Assembly: GCA_963811335.1 (NCBI GenBank)
Contig: CAWERB010000019.1
Coordinates: 113,282-177,281 of the forward strand
DNA length: 64,000 nt
Direction: 5' to 3'
Origin: Trebonia sp963811335
GTDB taxonomy: Bacteria > Actinomycetota > Actinomycetes > Streptosporangiales > Streptosporangiaceae
This document shows positions 44,986 through 54,775 of this stretch, piece by piece. A model generated the notes under the pieces. That model had not been told where the DNA came from and made no database searches. It worked only from the letters and a program-made list of their open reading frames with translations. Position 1 is the stretch's first letter. Every line of letters starts with the position of its first letter. The position numbers and the translations under genes were made by a program.

Positions 44986-46266
44986 TCAGGCCGACTTTTC
45001 CCGCGGGGTGCGCCGGGAGGCGTCGCGCGGAACCAGGGTCGGGTTGACGTTCTCCAGGACGACCTCACGGGTGATGACGACGCGCTCGACGTCCTTGCGC
45101 GACGGCACCTCGAACATCACCGACAGCAGGACTTCCTCCATGATCGCGCGCAGGCCACGGGCACCAGTGCCGCGCAAGAGGGCCTGGTCGGCGACCGCCT
45201 CGATGGCGTCGGGCGTGAACTCCAGGTCCACGCCGTCCAGTTCGAAGAGGCGCTTGTACTGCTTCACGAAGGCGTTCCGCGGCACCGTGAGGATCTCGAT
45301 GAGCGCCTCGCGGTCCAGGTTGTGCACGCTGGTGATGACGGGGAGGCGGCCCACGAACTCGGGAATCATGCCGAACTTGAGCAGGTCCTCCGGCATGACC
45401 TCGGCGAAGGTGTCCTCGGTGACGTTCTTCGCCCGGTGGCGGAGCACGCTGTTGAAGCCGATGCCGTTGGATCCGGAGCGCTGCTCGATGATCTTCTCAA
45501 GGCCCGCGAAGGCGCCGCCGCAGATGAACAGCACGTTCGTGGTGTCGATCTGGATGAACTCCTGATGCGGGTGCTTGCGGCCGCCCTGCGGCGGGACGCT
45601 GGCGGTGGTGCCCTCGAGGATCTTCAGCAGCGCCTGCTGCACGCCCTCGCCGGAAACGTCACGCGTGATCGACGGGTTCTCGCTCTTGCGGGCGATCTTG
45701 TCGATCTCGTCGATGTAGATGATCCCCGTCTCGGCCTTCTTGACGTCATAGTCGGCGGCCTGGATCAGCTTGAGCAGGATGTTCTCGACGTCCTCGCCGA
45801 CGTACCCCGCCTCGGTCAGCGCGGTCGCGTCGGCGATCGCGAACGGCACGTTCAGCAGGCGGGCCAGGGTCTGCGCGAGTAGCGTCTTGCCCGAGCCGGT
45901 CGGGCCGAGCAGCAGGATGTTGGACTTCGCCAGCTCCACCGTCTCGTCGCCGGGGCGCTCGCCGCCGCTCTGCTGTATCCGCTTGTAGTGGTTGTACACC
46001 GCAACCGACAGGGACCTCTTGGCCTTGTCCTGGCCGATCACGTAGGCGTCGAGGAACTCGTAGATCTCCCGCGGCTTGGGCAGGCTGTCCCACTTGATGC
46101 CATCCGGCTCGGAGAGCTCTTCCTCGATGATCTCGTTGCAGAGGTCGATGCACTCGTCGCAGATGTACACACCTGGGCCGGCGATGAGCTTCTTCACCTG
46201 CTTCTGGCTCTTTCCGCAGAACGAGCACTTCAGCAGGTCGCCACCGTCACCGATGCGTGCCACCAA
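44986..46266 (-). CDS. clpX: ATP-dependent Clp protease ATP-binding subunit ClpX
   Basis: 426 residues. N-terminal zinc-binding domain (LKCSFCGKSQKQVKKL and YICDECIDLCNEI), Walker A LLGPTGSGKTLLAQ, Walker B IIYIDEIDKIA, and sensor/arginine-finger regions are intact. The IGF-type ClpP-binding loop lies in the SGSNGIGFNSVLRH region. Unfolds substrates for ClpP. It lies 170 bp downstream of the second clpP gene; the four-gene order tig-clpP-clpP-clpX is conserved in actinomycetes. Confidence 0.97.
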   Translation of the reverse strand: MVARIGDGGDLLKCSFCGKSQKQVKKLIAGPGVYICDECIDLCNEIIEEELSEPDGIKWDSLPKPREIYEFLDAYVIGQDKAKRSLSVAVYNHYKRIQQSGGERPGDETVELAKSNILLLGPTGSGKTLLAQTLARLLNVPFAIADATALTEAGYVGEDVENILLKLIQAADYDVKKAETGIIYIDEIDKIARKSENPSITRDVSGEGVQQALLKILEGTTASVPPQGGRKHPHQEFIQIDTTNVLFICGGAFAGLEKIIEQRSGSNGIGFNSVLRHRAKNVTEDTFAEVMPEDLLKFGMIPEFVGRLPVITSVHNLDREALIEILTVPRNAFVKQYKRLFELDGVDLEFTPDAIEAVADQALLRGTGARGLRAIMEEVLLSVMFEVPSRKDVERVVITREVVLENVNPTLVPRDASRRTPREKSA

Positions 46267-46436
46267 GTTTCTCCTTTACATGGGGCCGCCGCGCCGGATC
46301 TGTGCGATCCGGCGTGACGGGCATGTCCCGCCATGCCGTCAACCGATTGCTATTTGACGGTACCGCCTTGTGGAGTCCGATGGACCAATCAAACCCCCAT
46401 AGCGGCCCGGGAGGGAAGAGGCCAGCCCTTCCCGCT

Positions 46437-47078
46437 TTAAGAGGCTACCGGCACCGCGGCGGTCTGCCCCCGCTTCAGGGCCGTCAACACCTCGTCGATC
46501 AGGCCGTATTCCTTGGCGCCCTCGGCGCTCAGGAACTTGTCGCGCTCGATGTCGAGGCCGACCTCCTCCTCGGACTTGCCGGTGTGCCGGGCGAGGATGG
46601 CCTCCATGGCCTTGCGCATCCGGTCGATCTCGTTGGCCTGGATCTCCATGTCGCTCGCCTGGCCGTAGCCGCCCTCGGTGGCCGGCTGGTGGATCAGGAT
46701 CCGCGAGTTCGGCAGCGCGATCCGCTTGCCCTTCGTCCCCGCCGCGAGCAGCACCGCCGCCGCGCTGGCCGCCTGGCCGATGCAGCAGGTGGTGATCTCC
46801 GGCTGGATGAACTGCATGGTGTCGTAGATCGCCATCATCGAGGTCATCGACCCGCCCGGCGAGTTGATGTACATGGTGATCTCGCGGTCCGGGTCGATGG
46901 CCTCGAGGGTGAGCAACTGCGCCATGACATCGTTGGCGCTCGCGTCGTCGATCTGGACGCCCAGGAAGATGATCCGCTCCTCGAAGAGCTTGTTGTACGG
47001 GTTCATCTCCTTGATCCCGTACGACGTGCGCTCGACGAAGGACGGCAGTACGTACCTGGACGATGGGTACTGGGTCAC
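46437..47078 (-). CDS. clpP2: ATP-dependent Clp protease proteolytic subunit (ClpP2 position)
   Basis: 213 residues. Catalytic Ser in CIGQAASAAAVLLAAG and His in SRILIHQP are present, with TMYINSPGGSMTSMMAIYDTMQFI as the oxyanion/handle region. In actinomycetes two different ClpP subunits assemble into one mixed tetradecamer. Second in the clpP pair, 51 bp after clpP1, presumably co-transcribed. Start MTQYPSSRYVLPSFVER at 47078. Confidence 0.95.
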   Translation of the reverse strand: MTQYPSSRYVLPSFVERTSYGIKEMNPYNKLFEERIIFLGVQIDDASANDVMAQLLTLEAIDPDREITMYINSPGGSMTSMMAIYDTMQFIQPEITTCCIGQAASAAAVLLAAGTKGKRIALPNSRILIHQPATEGGYGQASDMEIQANEIDRMRKAMEAILARHTGKSEEEVGLDIERDKFLSAEGAKEYGLIDEVLTALKRGQTAAVPVAS

Positions 47079-47129
47079 GTTCGGCTTCTCCCTGTCTGCT
47101 TCAGGTGGGTCTGCGAGGCGTGGCGGCCG

Positions 47130-47798
47130 TCAGGAGGCGACCGTGCCGCCCGCGGTCTCCTGGGCACTGCTGACCACGTGGTCCACGAAGCCGTACTCCT
47201 TGGCCTCCTTCGCCGTGTACCAGTGGTCGCGGTCGGCGTCCTTGAGTATCTTCTCCAGGGGCTGGCCGGTGTGCCGGGCCGTGAGCTCCGACAGCGTCTT
47301 CTTCACGTAGCGCATCTGCTCGGCCTGAATCTTGATGTCGGTCGCGGTGCCGCCGATGCCGCCGGACGGCTGGTGCATCAAGATCGTGGAGTTCGGCATG
47401 GCGTAACGCTTGCCCGGGGTACCCGCCGTGAGCAGGAACTGGCCCATGCTGGCGGCCATGCCCATCGCGTACGTCGCCACGTCGTTGGGTACGAACTGCA
47501 TGACGTCGTAAATAGCCAGGCCGGCGTAGACCGAGCCGCCCGGTGAGTTGATATAGACGTTGATGTCGCGCTGCGGGTCCTCGGCGGAGAGCAGCAGCAT
47601 CTCGGCGGCGATCCGGTTCGCGATGTCATCGTCGACCTGCTGGCCGAGGAAGATGATGCGGTTCCGCAGCAGCCGCTGGAACAGCAGGTCCCCTGGAATC
47701 ACGGGGGCGTCAGGGGAAGCCGTCCTGGCGACTGGCTGAACTAGCTCTGTCACGTGGTCACCTGCTCCGATCACTTCGGGTGTCGTTGCAATGGACAT
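47130..47798 (-). CDS. clpP1: ATP-dependent Clp protease proteolytic subunit (ClpP1 position)
   Basis: 222 residues. Catalytic Ser in YAMGMAASMGQFLLTAG, His in STILMHQPSGG, and INVYINSPGGSVYAGLAIYDVMQFV are intact. It has a longer N-terminal leader (about 30 residues) than the partner, typical of processed ClpP1. First of the clpP pair; a ClgR-type box lies about 40 bp upstream, so regulation by ClgR is likely. Confidence 0.95.
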   Translation of the reverse strand: MSIATTPEVIGAGDHVTELVQPVARTASPDAPVIPGDLLFQRLLRNRIIFLGQQVDDDIANRIAAEMLLLSAEDPQRDINVYINSPGGSVYAGLAIYDVMQFVPNDVATYAMGMAASMGQFLLTAGTPGKRYAMPNSTILMHQPSGGIGGTATDIKIQAEQMRYVKKTLSELTARHTGQPLEKILKDADRDHWYTAKEAKEYGFVDHVVSSAQETAGGTVAS

Positions 47799-47838
47799 TA
47801 ACGCCAGTGCGGAGTAACCGAGTCCGCGGTCCCCCGCT

Positions 47839-47852
47839 GTTCGCTACCGGCG
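47839..47852. promoter_or_regulatory. ClgR-type activator box upstream of clpP1
   Basis: GTTCGC-TACCG-GCG fits the ClgR consensus GTTCGC-N5-GCG known from actinomycete clpP promoters. It lies 41 bp upstream of the clpP1 start, the expected place for an activator site. Confidence 0.6.
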
Positions 47853-48105
47853 CACGCCGTTGCGTATTCCTTGTCGGTGATAAGGCAAATAATCCGACAG
47901 TTATCCACAAACACCTTTTAGTCGCCCGAATGACCGGCGCGGACCGCCAGGGACGGGCGGTGCTCCCGGGCTGCCGGGCGGTGTCCGCCTGCCCGGGCCC
48001 GGCCTGCCGCGGGCGCCGGCCGCGGGCGGGCCCGGCCAGCCGGCCGGGACGGCGCAGGCTTACCACGCGCCCCCGCGGCAACAGGCTTACCGGTAAATTT
48101 TTCGT
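47853..48105. other. Remainder of the clpP1-tig gap, no gene seen
   Basis: Leader DNA of clpP1, A/T-rich near 47880-47930 and then very GC-rich. Open frames here (for example 47918-48322) have only low-complexity Arg/Pro composition. With the palindrome and repeat that follow, it fills 47799-48423. Confidence 0.4.
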
Positions 48106-48186
48106 ATCGGGTAAACTTTTCACCGGATGTAAAGAAAAGACGTTCGGAGCGTCTTTTCTTTACACGTCGTGAAATGTTTACCCGAT
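48106..48186. repeat. 81-bp compound palindrome between clpP1 and tig
   Basis: Two nested inverted repeats. The outer arms 48106-48123 and 48169-48186 match at 17 of 18 positions (ATCGGGTAAACTTTTCAC). The inner arms 48128-48142 and 48150-48164 are perfect over 15 bp (TGTAAAGAAAAGACG) around a 7-base loop. A partial extra copy of the outer arm (CGGTAAATTTTTCG) lies just to the left at about 48090. Composition is far more A/T-rich than the surrounding 80% GC DNA. Could be a tig terminator or a non-autonomous palindromic element. Confidence 0.75.
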
Positions 48187-48382
48187 AGACCCGTTGGCGC
48201 GGCCCGGCCTGCCGGGCCGACCTGTCTGCGGCGGCGACGGCGGGACGGCCCGCGGCACCGCCGGGGCCCGCGGGCACCGCCGGGGCCCGGCGCCCCGGGC
48301 GCACCGGGGCACGCCGGGGCACCGCGCAGCGCGCACCGCGGCACCGCCAGCGCGCCTTGACCGGGCAGGCAGATCGCTTAAC

Positions 48383-48434
48383 TTGCCGGCCTTGGGTTAG
48401 GCCTCCGCTTGCCGGCCTTGGGGTTAGGCCTCCG
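48383..48434. repeat. About 26-bp tandem duplication covering the tig stop codon
   Basis: TTGCCGGCCTTGGG(G)TTAGGCCTCCG occurs twice in a row, the copies differing by one G. The right-hand copy contains the tig stop (48424-48426); the left-hand copy repeats the last codons and stop beyond the gene. Confidence 0.75.
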
Positions 48435-49948
48435 CGTCGTCCGCGGCAGCGGCTGCTTCATCCGCCGCCAGTTCCTCGGCCACGTCGTCCGCTTCCGCCC
48501 CAGGTGCATCGCCGGTCGTCTCGATGGTGCCGGCCACGTCGATCGACAGGTCGCTGACCTCGATGTCGTCCTCGGCACCGGCCTGGGCGGCCGCCTGGGC
48601 GGCGAGCATCTCGTCGACGTCGGCGTTGAGCGCCTCGATCTGCGCCTTGACGTCGATCTCGTTGCCCGCCTCGTCGGTCACCTTGACTTTCTCTGCCGCG
48701 ACCGTGGCCGCCTTGCCGCGCAGCACCTCGGTGATCGCCACGCCAACCTGCCCGGACTCGGTGAGCTGGCGGGCGAAGTACTCGGGGCTCACGCCCATCC
48801 GCTGCGCCTGGTCGGCGACGAAGTAGGACAGCTCCGCCTGGTTCACCGACAGGTTCTCGGTGCGGGCCAGCTCGTCGAGCACGAAGCTGACCTTGACGCT
48901 GCGCTGCGACTGCGTCTCCAAGGTCGGTCTCGAACTCCTCCTCCGTCTTCTCGATAGAAGCGAGGTAGTCCTCCTTGGACATGCGCAGCTGAGCGAGCTG
49001 GTTCTCGAGGTTCTCCTGTGCGTGGTGCAGCTCGTGCTCGGCGAACTTCTCCGGCAGCGGGATGTCGATCGCGTCGACGATCGCCTCGACGGCCTTGTCC
49101 CTGGCCTGCGTGGCCTGCTGCAGCTTCTTGACCCGCTCGAGCTGCTTGGCGGTATCCGCCTTCAGCTCGTCGAGCGTGTCGAACTCGCTCGCGAGCTGCG
49201 CGAAGTCGTCGTCGAGCGCGGGCAGCTCCTTGACCTTGACGGCCTGCACCGTGACCGTGATGTCGGCCTCCTGGCCCTCGGCCTCGCCGCCGGCCAGCTC
49301 GCTCTTGAACGTCGCGGAATCGCCCGCGGACAGGCCGGCGAGCGCCTCGTCGAGCCCGTCGAGCATCGTCGCGCTGCCGATCTGGTACGACTGGCTGGTC
49401 GCCTGCGCGTCCTCGATGAGCTCGCCGTCCAGGCTCGCGGACAGGTCGATGGTCGTGTAGTCGCCGTCCTCCGCGGGCCGCTGCGCGGTCTTAAGGCTGG
49501 CGAAGCGCTCGCGCAAGTTGTTCAGGTACTCCTCGATGTCCGCGTCGGTGACCTCGGCGTTGTCGACGGTGACACTGAGCGTGGCGAAGTCGGGGAGCTC
49601 GAACTTGGGCCGGACCTCGACCTCGGCCGTGAACGTGAGCTCCTTGCCGTCGTCGAGCTGGGTGATCTCCACCTCCGGCTGGCCGAGGACGAAGACCTCG
49701 GCCTCCTGCACCGCCTTGCTGTAGAACTCGGGCAGCGCGTCGTTCACCGCCTCGGACAGCACCGCGCCGCGGCCGATCCGCATGTCGATGACGCGCGGCG
49801 GAACCTTGCCCGGCCGGAACCCGGGGATGCGCGCCTGCCGCGCCACCTCTTTGTAAGCCTTGTCGAGGCTCGGCTTGAGCTCCTCGAAGGAAACCTCGAC
49901 GCTCAGCCGGACACGGGTCGGGCTCAGCTCTTCGACATCGGTCTTCAC
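48424..49948 (-). CDS. tig: Trigger factor chaperone (one frameshift)
   Basis: About 508 residues from GTG 49948 (VKTDVEELSPTRVRLSVEVSF). Ribosome-bound peptidyl-prolyl isomerase and chaperone. The N-terminal ribosome-binding signature ARIPGFRPGKVPPRVID is present, then the FKBP-like domain (GDYTTIDLSASLDGELI), and the helical C-terminal arm domain. An extra T near 48915 (GACCTTGGAGACG, expected GACCTGGAGACG) shifts the frame at EEEFETDL. Past it ETQSQRSVKVSFVLDELARTE continues to an acidic Ala/Glu/Asp-rich tail. Essential-type gene in good condition otherwise. Confidence 0.93.
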
Positions 49949-50081
49949 GGCGGCGTGACTCCAGAAACGTGGATGGATTGACTGCGCGAATGGACAGCGC
50001 ACCAAGAGTGTATAGGCGGTTAAGTCTATGACCTTCAACCGCACCGCGTGGCCGCGGACGCCGCGGTCAGTACCGCCTCTA

Positions 50082-50471
50082 CTACTTCTCATCGGGCAGG
50101 GCGAGGTGCAGCAGCCAGGTCACCACGCCGACGATGAGCGCGCCCTCGACGGCGGCCGTGAATCCGGTGACGTGGAACGGCTCGTGCAGCTTGTCGTAGA
50201 CGATGTAGCTGGTCAGCCACAGCAGCAGGCCATTGACGACGATCGCGACCAGGCCGAGGGTCAGCACGTAGAACGCGCAGCCGACCGCCTTGATGACCGG
50301 CTTGAGCACGGCATTGATCACGCCGAAGATAAGGGCGACGATCAGCAGCGTCTCCGCCTTCGCCGTGGTGTTGTGGCCGGAGAGGACGATCCCGGGAACC
50401 AGCCACGCGGCGACGCCGAGGGCGGCCATCGCGACGACGATCGCGATGACGATCCGGAGCAGGAGCTTCAT
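50082..50471 (-). CDS. Phage holin family 4 (PF04020-type) small membrane protein
   Basis: 129 residues from ATG 50471 (MKLLLRIVIAIVVAM). Four membrane helices in the order and spacing of PF04020: start helix, LLIVALIFGVINAVLKPVIK, YVLTLGLVAIVVNGLLLWLTS, and the last helix GALIVGVVTWLLHLAL. The family is widespread in bacterial chromosomes and is not a phage remnant by itself; its role is unknown. AGAGGG lies just before the chosen start. Confidence 0.82.
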   Translation of the reverse strand: MKLLLRIVIAIVVAMAALGVAAWLVPGIVLSGHNTTAKAETLLIVALIFGVINAVLKPVIKAVGCAFYVLTLGLVAIVVNGLLLWLTSYIVYDKLHEPFHVTGFTAAVEGALIVGVVTWLLHLALPDEK

Positions 50472-50704
50472 GGCCCTCTTTCTACAGCACACGGGAGGTA
50501 CACCGGGTGATTGTGTGGCAAACGCGGCATTACGCGCAATCCGCGAACGCGCGACGCGCCGTCAGGTGCCGGGGGCGGGACGGCCGCGCGACGTCTTGGC
50601 GCGGGGGCACCGAGGGCGGCGGGACGGCGCGGGGGCGGGACGGGGCGGGCACGCGCTCGTTCTGAGTTATCGGTCGTGCTCTTTTATCTCTAGCCTTTGA
50701 TCTT

Positions 50705-52924
50705 GTGCGGAGCTTGAACGGGACGCGCCCGGGCGGCGGGGCCATCCCCGGGGTGCCCGACTGGCTGGCCGGCGTGGTGCCTGACTGGCTGGCCGAGGTG
50801 ATGCGGCCCAAGAAGGCGCCGGCGCCGTGGGGGACGATGGCGCGGGCGGTGCTCGCGCTCTGGGTGCCCATGGCGGTGGCGTTCGCGACCGGGCGGCAGC
50901 AGCTCGCGCTGCTGCCCGCCATGGGCGGACTGCTGTCGATCATGATTGACAACGGCGGGCCTTACTGGCCGCGGGTGGAGCGGATCACCGCGGCGGCGGT
51001 GCTCGGCGGCGCTCCTGGGCTACTGATCGGGACGCTGATTCACGGGCGCGGTTGGGTCGCGGTCGGCGCCGTCACCTTCGTGGCCGGCGTGTCGTCGATC
51101 CTGGCGCGGTTCGGCGGCACCGGATCGGTGACCGGGCTGCAGCTGTTCGTCTACAGCTCGCTCGGGCTCGGGCCGCTCGGGGCGCTGCGGCCCTGGTGGC
51201 ACACGGCGCTGCTGTTCCTCGCGGGGGTGGCGTGGGCGCTGCTGCTGATCACGCCCGGGTACCTGCTGTCGCCCCGGTCGGCGGAGCGCAAGGCCGTGGC
51301 CGAGGTCTACTACGCGCTCGCGCGGGGGCTGCGGCTGATCGGCACGCCGGGGGTGACCGGCGCCCGGACGGCGCTGGCGGCCGCGCTGAACGCGGCGTAC
51401 GACGCCATGCTGACCAAGCGAGCCTACGCGGGCGGGCGGTCACGCAGGGACCGGCACCTGATAGCCGTGCTGAACGTGAGCCACCAGTTCGCCGAGGCGG
51501 CCGCGGCGCTGCGGGCGACCGGGGAACGGGTGCCGCCGCTCGTCGCCGACACCATCGAACGGCTCGGCGACGCGGTACTCGACGAGCGCGGGCCAGGGTC
51601 CGGAGTGCTCGGCCTCGGCGGGCGCCGGGTGCCCAGGGCCGGCCACGACGGGGCGCACCGCGGCGGTGTTGACCACGGCCGGGCTGACCACGGCCGGGCT
51701 GACCACGGCGGGCCCGCGCTGCCGCCTATACCGCCGCAGTGGTCGGCGTCGCCGGGCGCGCTCGCCTTGCGCGAGGCCATGGTGTCACTGGCCCGGGTGC
51801 TGTCAGGGAGCTGGAACCCGGACGCCGTCCCCGCGCCGCCCGCCCGTGGTGACGCGCCCGATTTGCCCGAACGAGTGCGTGCTCGCCTCCGGCACGCGGC
51901 CGAACTGCTCATCGGCGGGCGCATCGCCTGGGAGTTCACCCTCCGGCTGACGATCTGCACCGGGGCGGCGGCCATCCTGAGCGAGGTGCTGCCGCTGCAG
52001 CGCTCGTACTGGCTGGTGCTCACCGTGGGGATCATCCTCAAGCCCGACTACGGGTCGGTGTTCGCCCGCGCGCTGCAGCGCGGCATCGGGACCGTCCTCG
52101 GCGCCGTGCTCGGCGCGGTGATCCTCATCGAGGTGCCGTACGGGCCGTGGCTGCTGCTGCCGTTCGGCGTGCTCGCCGCGCTGCTGCCGTACGGGAAGGC
52201 ACGGAGCTTCGGGCTCCAGGCGGTCTTCCTGACGCCGCTGGTGGTGCTGCTCATCGACCTGCTCGACGTCGGCGGCTGGCACCTGGCCGAGGCACGCCTG
52301 GCGGACACCGTGCTCGCGGCCCTTGTCGTGCTCGTCATCGGGTACGCGCCGTGGCCGGCCGCCTGGCAGGCGCACCTGCCCGGGCAGTTCGCCGAGGCAC
52401 TGCGGGCGGTCAGCGCGTACGCCGACGAGGCGCTGGTGACGACGCCGGAGGCGCGGATCGCGGCGCGAGGCACGGCCCGCGCGCAAAGCCAGGCGCCGGG
52501 CGCGGCACCTGGACAGCGGTCGCGGCTGCGGCGCCGGACGTACCGGGCGCTATCCAACCTGCGCGCGGAGTTCCAGCGGACCATGTCCGAGCCCGCGCAA
52601 GCGAGCCGGCGGGCCGCCGCGTGGTGGCCGGCCGTGATCGGGCTCGAGGAGGTCATGGACGCCGTTACCGCCACCGTGGTGGCGATCGGGCGCGGCGCGC
52701 CGGTGCCGTCCCCCGCGTCGGTCCACGCGCTGACCGGGAAGCTGCGCGCGGTCGCGGACGCGATCGAGACGCAGACGCCGCCGCGGGCCCCCGGCCCGTT
52801 GCCTGCGGACCCTGAGCTTGAGGCGGTGACGTCGGCGGTGCGCTCGGTGCTTTCCGTGCTGATCAAGAGCGGAGGCGACGGTTCACGGGCCGAGGGCGGC
52901 GCGCCGGCGGCGGCGCCCGCCTGA
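50705..52924 (+). CDS. FUSC-family aromatic-acid-exporter-like membrane protein
   Basis: 739 residues from GTG 50705. Two sets of hydrophobic helices (about 35-195 and 420-560) separated by a soluble region, as in FUSC/AaeB-type exporters. The second set contains YWLVLTVGIILKPDYGSVFARALQRGIGTVLGAVLGA, the FUSC signature. The middle region has a Gly/Asp/His repeat (ADHGRADHGRADHGG), which is low complexity and encoded by a short tandem repeat near 51665-51710. No obvious ribosome site precedes the GTG, so the mRNA may be leaderless. Substrate unknown. Confidence 0.85.
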   Translation: MRSLNGTRPGGGAIPGVPDWLAGVVPDWLAEVMRPKKAPAPWGTMARAVLALWVPMAVAFATGRQQLALLPAMGGLLSIMIDNGGPYWPRVERITAAAVLGGAPGLLIGTLIHGRGWVAVGAVTFVAGVSSILARFGGTGSVTGLQLFVYSSLGLGPLGALRPWWHTALLFLAGVAWALLLITPGYLLSPRSAERKAVAEVYYALARGLRLIGTPGVTGARTALAAALNAAYDAMLTKRAYAGGRSRRDRHLIAVLNVSHQFAEAAAALRATGERVPPLVADTIERLGDAVLDERGPGSGVLGLGGRRVPRAGHDGAHRGGVDHGRADHGRADHGGPALPPIPPQWSASPGALALREAMVSLARVLSGSWNPDAVPAPPARGDAPDLPERVRARLRHAAELLIGGRIAWEFTLRLTICTGAAAILSEVLPLQRSYWLVLTVGIILKPDYGSVFARALQRGIGTVLGAVLGAVILIEVPYGPWLLLPFGVLAALLPYGKARSFGLQAVFLTPLVVLLIDLLDVGGWHLAEARLADTVLAALVVLVIGYAPWPAAWQAHLPGQFAEALRAVSAYADEALVTTPEARIAARGTARAQSQAPGAAPGQRSRLRRRTYRALSNLRAEFQRTMSEPAQASRRAAAWWPAVIGLEEVMDAVTATVVAIGRGAPVPSPASVHALTGKLRAVADAIETQTPPRAPGPLPADPELEAVTSAVRSVLSVLIKSGGDGSRAEGGAPAAAPA

Positions 52925-52992
52925 ACTGCTTCAAGATGGCCGGCGATGCGGGATGCCGGCCGTCGCGGGCACGGTACACTCGCGGTGGTAAA

Positions 52993-53067
52993 CGGGCTGT
53001 AGCGCAGTTTGGCTAGCGCGCGTGCTTTGGGTGCACGAGGTCGCGGGTTCGAGTCCCGCCAGCCCGA
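52993..53067 (+). tRNA. tRNA-Pro (anticodon TGG)
   Basis: 75 bases with paired acceptor (CGGGCTG/CAGCCCG), D, anticodon (CGTGC-TTTGGGT-GCACG, anticodon TGG at 53028-53030) and T arms (GCGGGTTCGAGTCCCGC). No CCA is encoded. Apparent proteins on the opposite strand here are artefacts. Confidence 0.95.
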
Positions 53068-53184
53068 CTCGATCTTGAGACTCGCCGTGACGAGCCGGTC
53101 CCGGTCCGCCGCCATGGCGGCTGGCGGACGGACCGGGATGCACTGCTGCTATGCGAGGGTGCTGTCTGCGGCGGTAAGGGCTGG

Positions 53185-54583
53185 CTAGGCGTTGGTCGGC
53201 AGCAGGTCGCCGTTGATCTTCGTGTTGGGCAGCAGCGTGTTGTCGACGACCTTGGCCTCAAGCGGGTACTTGGTGCCCTTCTGCCACTGGATGCCGACCG
53301 GCGGGGTGATGGCCACGCCGGGAGCTGGGTTCGTCTTGGGGTCAGTGGCGGTGTAGTCGAGCGGGCCCGCGATCGCCTCAGGCAGCTTGACCTGGAAGAG
53401 CGCCGCGGCGAGCGCCTTCTTGTCGTGCGGGTTGTCGACCTTCTGGAAGGCCTGGTAGGCGATCTCGAAGAGGGTGTAGTTGGAGATGTTCTGGTTCGGC
53501 TGGCCGAGGCCCGCGGCGGTGAACGCGTCGGCGAGCTGCGGGCAGGTGTCGCCGGTGAGCGAGGAGTGCCACGGCAGGGTCGGGCACCCACCACGCGTCG
53601 GTGGCGATGTTGTAGACCTTGTTGCCCATGGCGTAGGCGTCGGTCGGGAACAGCAGCACCTTGGCGACGGTGGCGAGCTTCGGCTTGAAGCCCTGCTGCA
53701 GCGCCTGGGTCCACATGGTGGCGAAGTCCGGCGGCAGCGGGACGTTGGTGAAGAAGTCGTCGCCGTGGTTCTTGAACTGGCTGATCATCGAGGTGTAGTT
53801 GGTCAGCCCGTCCGGGTACGCCGTCGAGATGTCGAGCTTGTAGCCCTGTGGCGTTAGCACGGCCGGGAAGACGGCGCGGAAGGCGTTGCCGTCCGAGTCG
53901 TTCGGGAACGCGGCCGCGACCGAGTGGTTGTTGCCGTGCTTCTCGCCGATCCGGTCCCACATCGGCTTGAAGGCGAGCGCGAGGTGCTCGGCGCCCAGGA
54001 AGAACATGATCGTGCTCTTGGACTTGAGCGTCGGCTTCTGCGGGTTGCCGCCCAGGTTGATGTACCAGGACTCCCACGGGATGTTCGAGCAGATCAGCGG
54101 GGTGCCGAGGGCCTCGGCCTGGGACACGACCGCGTTGACCGTCTCCGGGGTGGAGGAGGCGAGCAGCAGGTCGACGTTGTCCTGCTGGATGGCCTGCTTG
54201 GCCAGCGAGCCCGCCCGGGTCACGCTCGACTGCGTGTCGTACAGCTTGATGGTGACCTTGTAGGTCTTCCCGCCGACCTTGAACCCGTTCTGGTACTGCG
54301 GGGTCTTCATGATCGTCTCGACGACCCACTGGTCCGGGACACCGAAGCCGGCCAGGCCGCCGGTCGCCGGGTGGATCCAGCCGATGGTGATCTCACCGCT
54401 CGCCGGGGCGGCGGTGCTCGAGGTGCCGGCGCTCGCGCTCGTGCTCGCCGACGTGGAAGCGGAGGAAGAGGCGCCCTGGATGCCGGAGCTGCATGCCTCG
54501 AGGAGGCCGCCGCCGCCCGCGACGGCCGCGCCTACGCCCGCAGCGCGGAACAGGGTGCGCCGGGAAACGCCGTGTTCTGTCAC
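53185..54583 (-). CDS. ABC substrate-binding lipoprotein, branched-chain amino acid/amide type (orphan; one frameshift)
   Basis: About 466 residues from GTG 54583 (VTEHGVSRRTLFRAAG). Twin-arginine signal RRTLFR with a lipobox-like LLEACSSG, then a Ser/Ala/Thr linker. The periplasmic-binding fold type I: ITIGWIHPATGGLAGFG, LYDTQSSVTRAGSLAKQAIQQDNVDLLL, ALGTPLICSNIPWESW. An extra G near 53588 shifts the frame after DAWWVP; the continuation TLPWHSSLTGDTC, AFTAAGLGQPNQNISNYTLFE and a terminal LLPTNA end at 53185. No permease or ATPase genes of this importer are nearby. Divergent from an IclR regulator that may control it. Confidence 0.85.
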
Positions 54584-54775
54584 TATCTGAACCTCTCGGT
54601 GAAGCATCCAGGCACGGGGGCGAGCTGGGGGTACCGTGGCCGGGATGACATTGGGTATTCCGTGTGTCTCTTTGCGATTACCGCTCGGAAGCGACTCGTG
54701 ACGTGGTAGCCATAGCGGCAGTGTTGACCGGTGCCCCGTGAGGAGCATGTTCCGAGTCTGGGATGAAGTGTCCAG

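Noticed and set aside
47918..48344. Leftward frames of 74-134 residues through the clpP1-tig gap
   Set aside because: Arg/Pro low-complexity sequence that simply translates the palindrome and GC-rich gap; no ribosome site or family.
50082..50471. Holin-family protein as sign of a prophage
   Set aside because: PF04020-type proteins are ordinary chromosomal genes, and no phage genes lie nearby.
52931..53143. Leftward frame with LAGLEPATSCTQSTRASQTALQP
   Set aside because: Antisense translation of tRNA-Pro, another common artefact.
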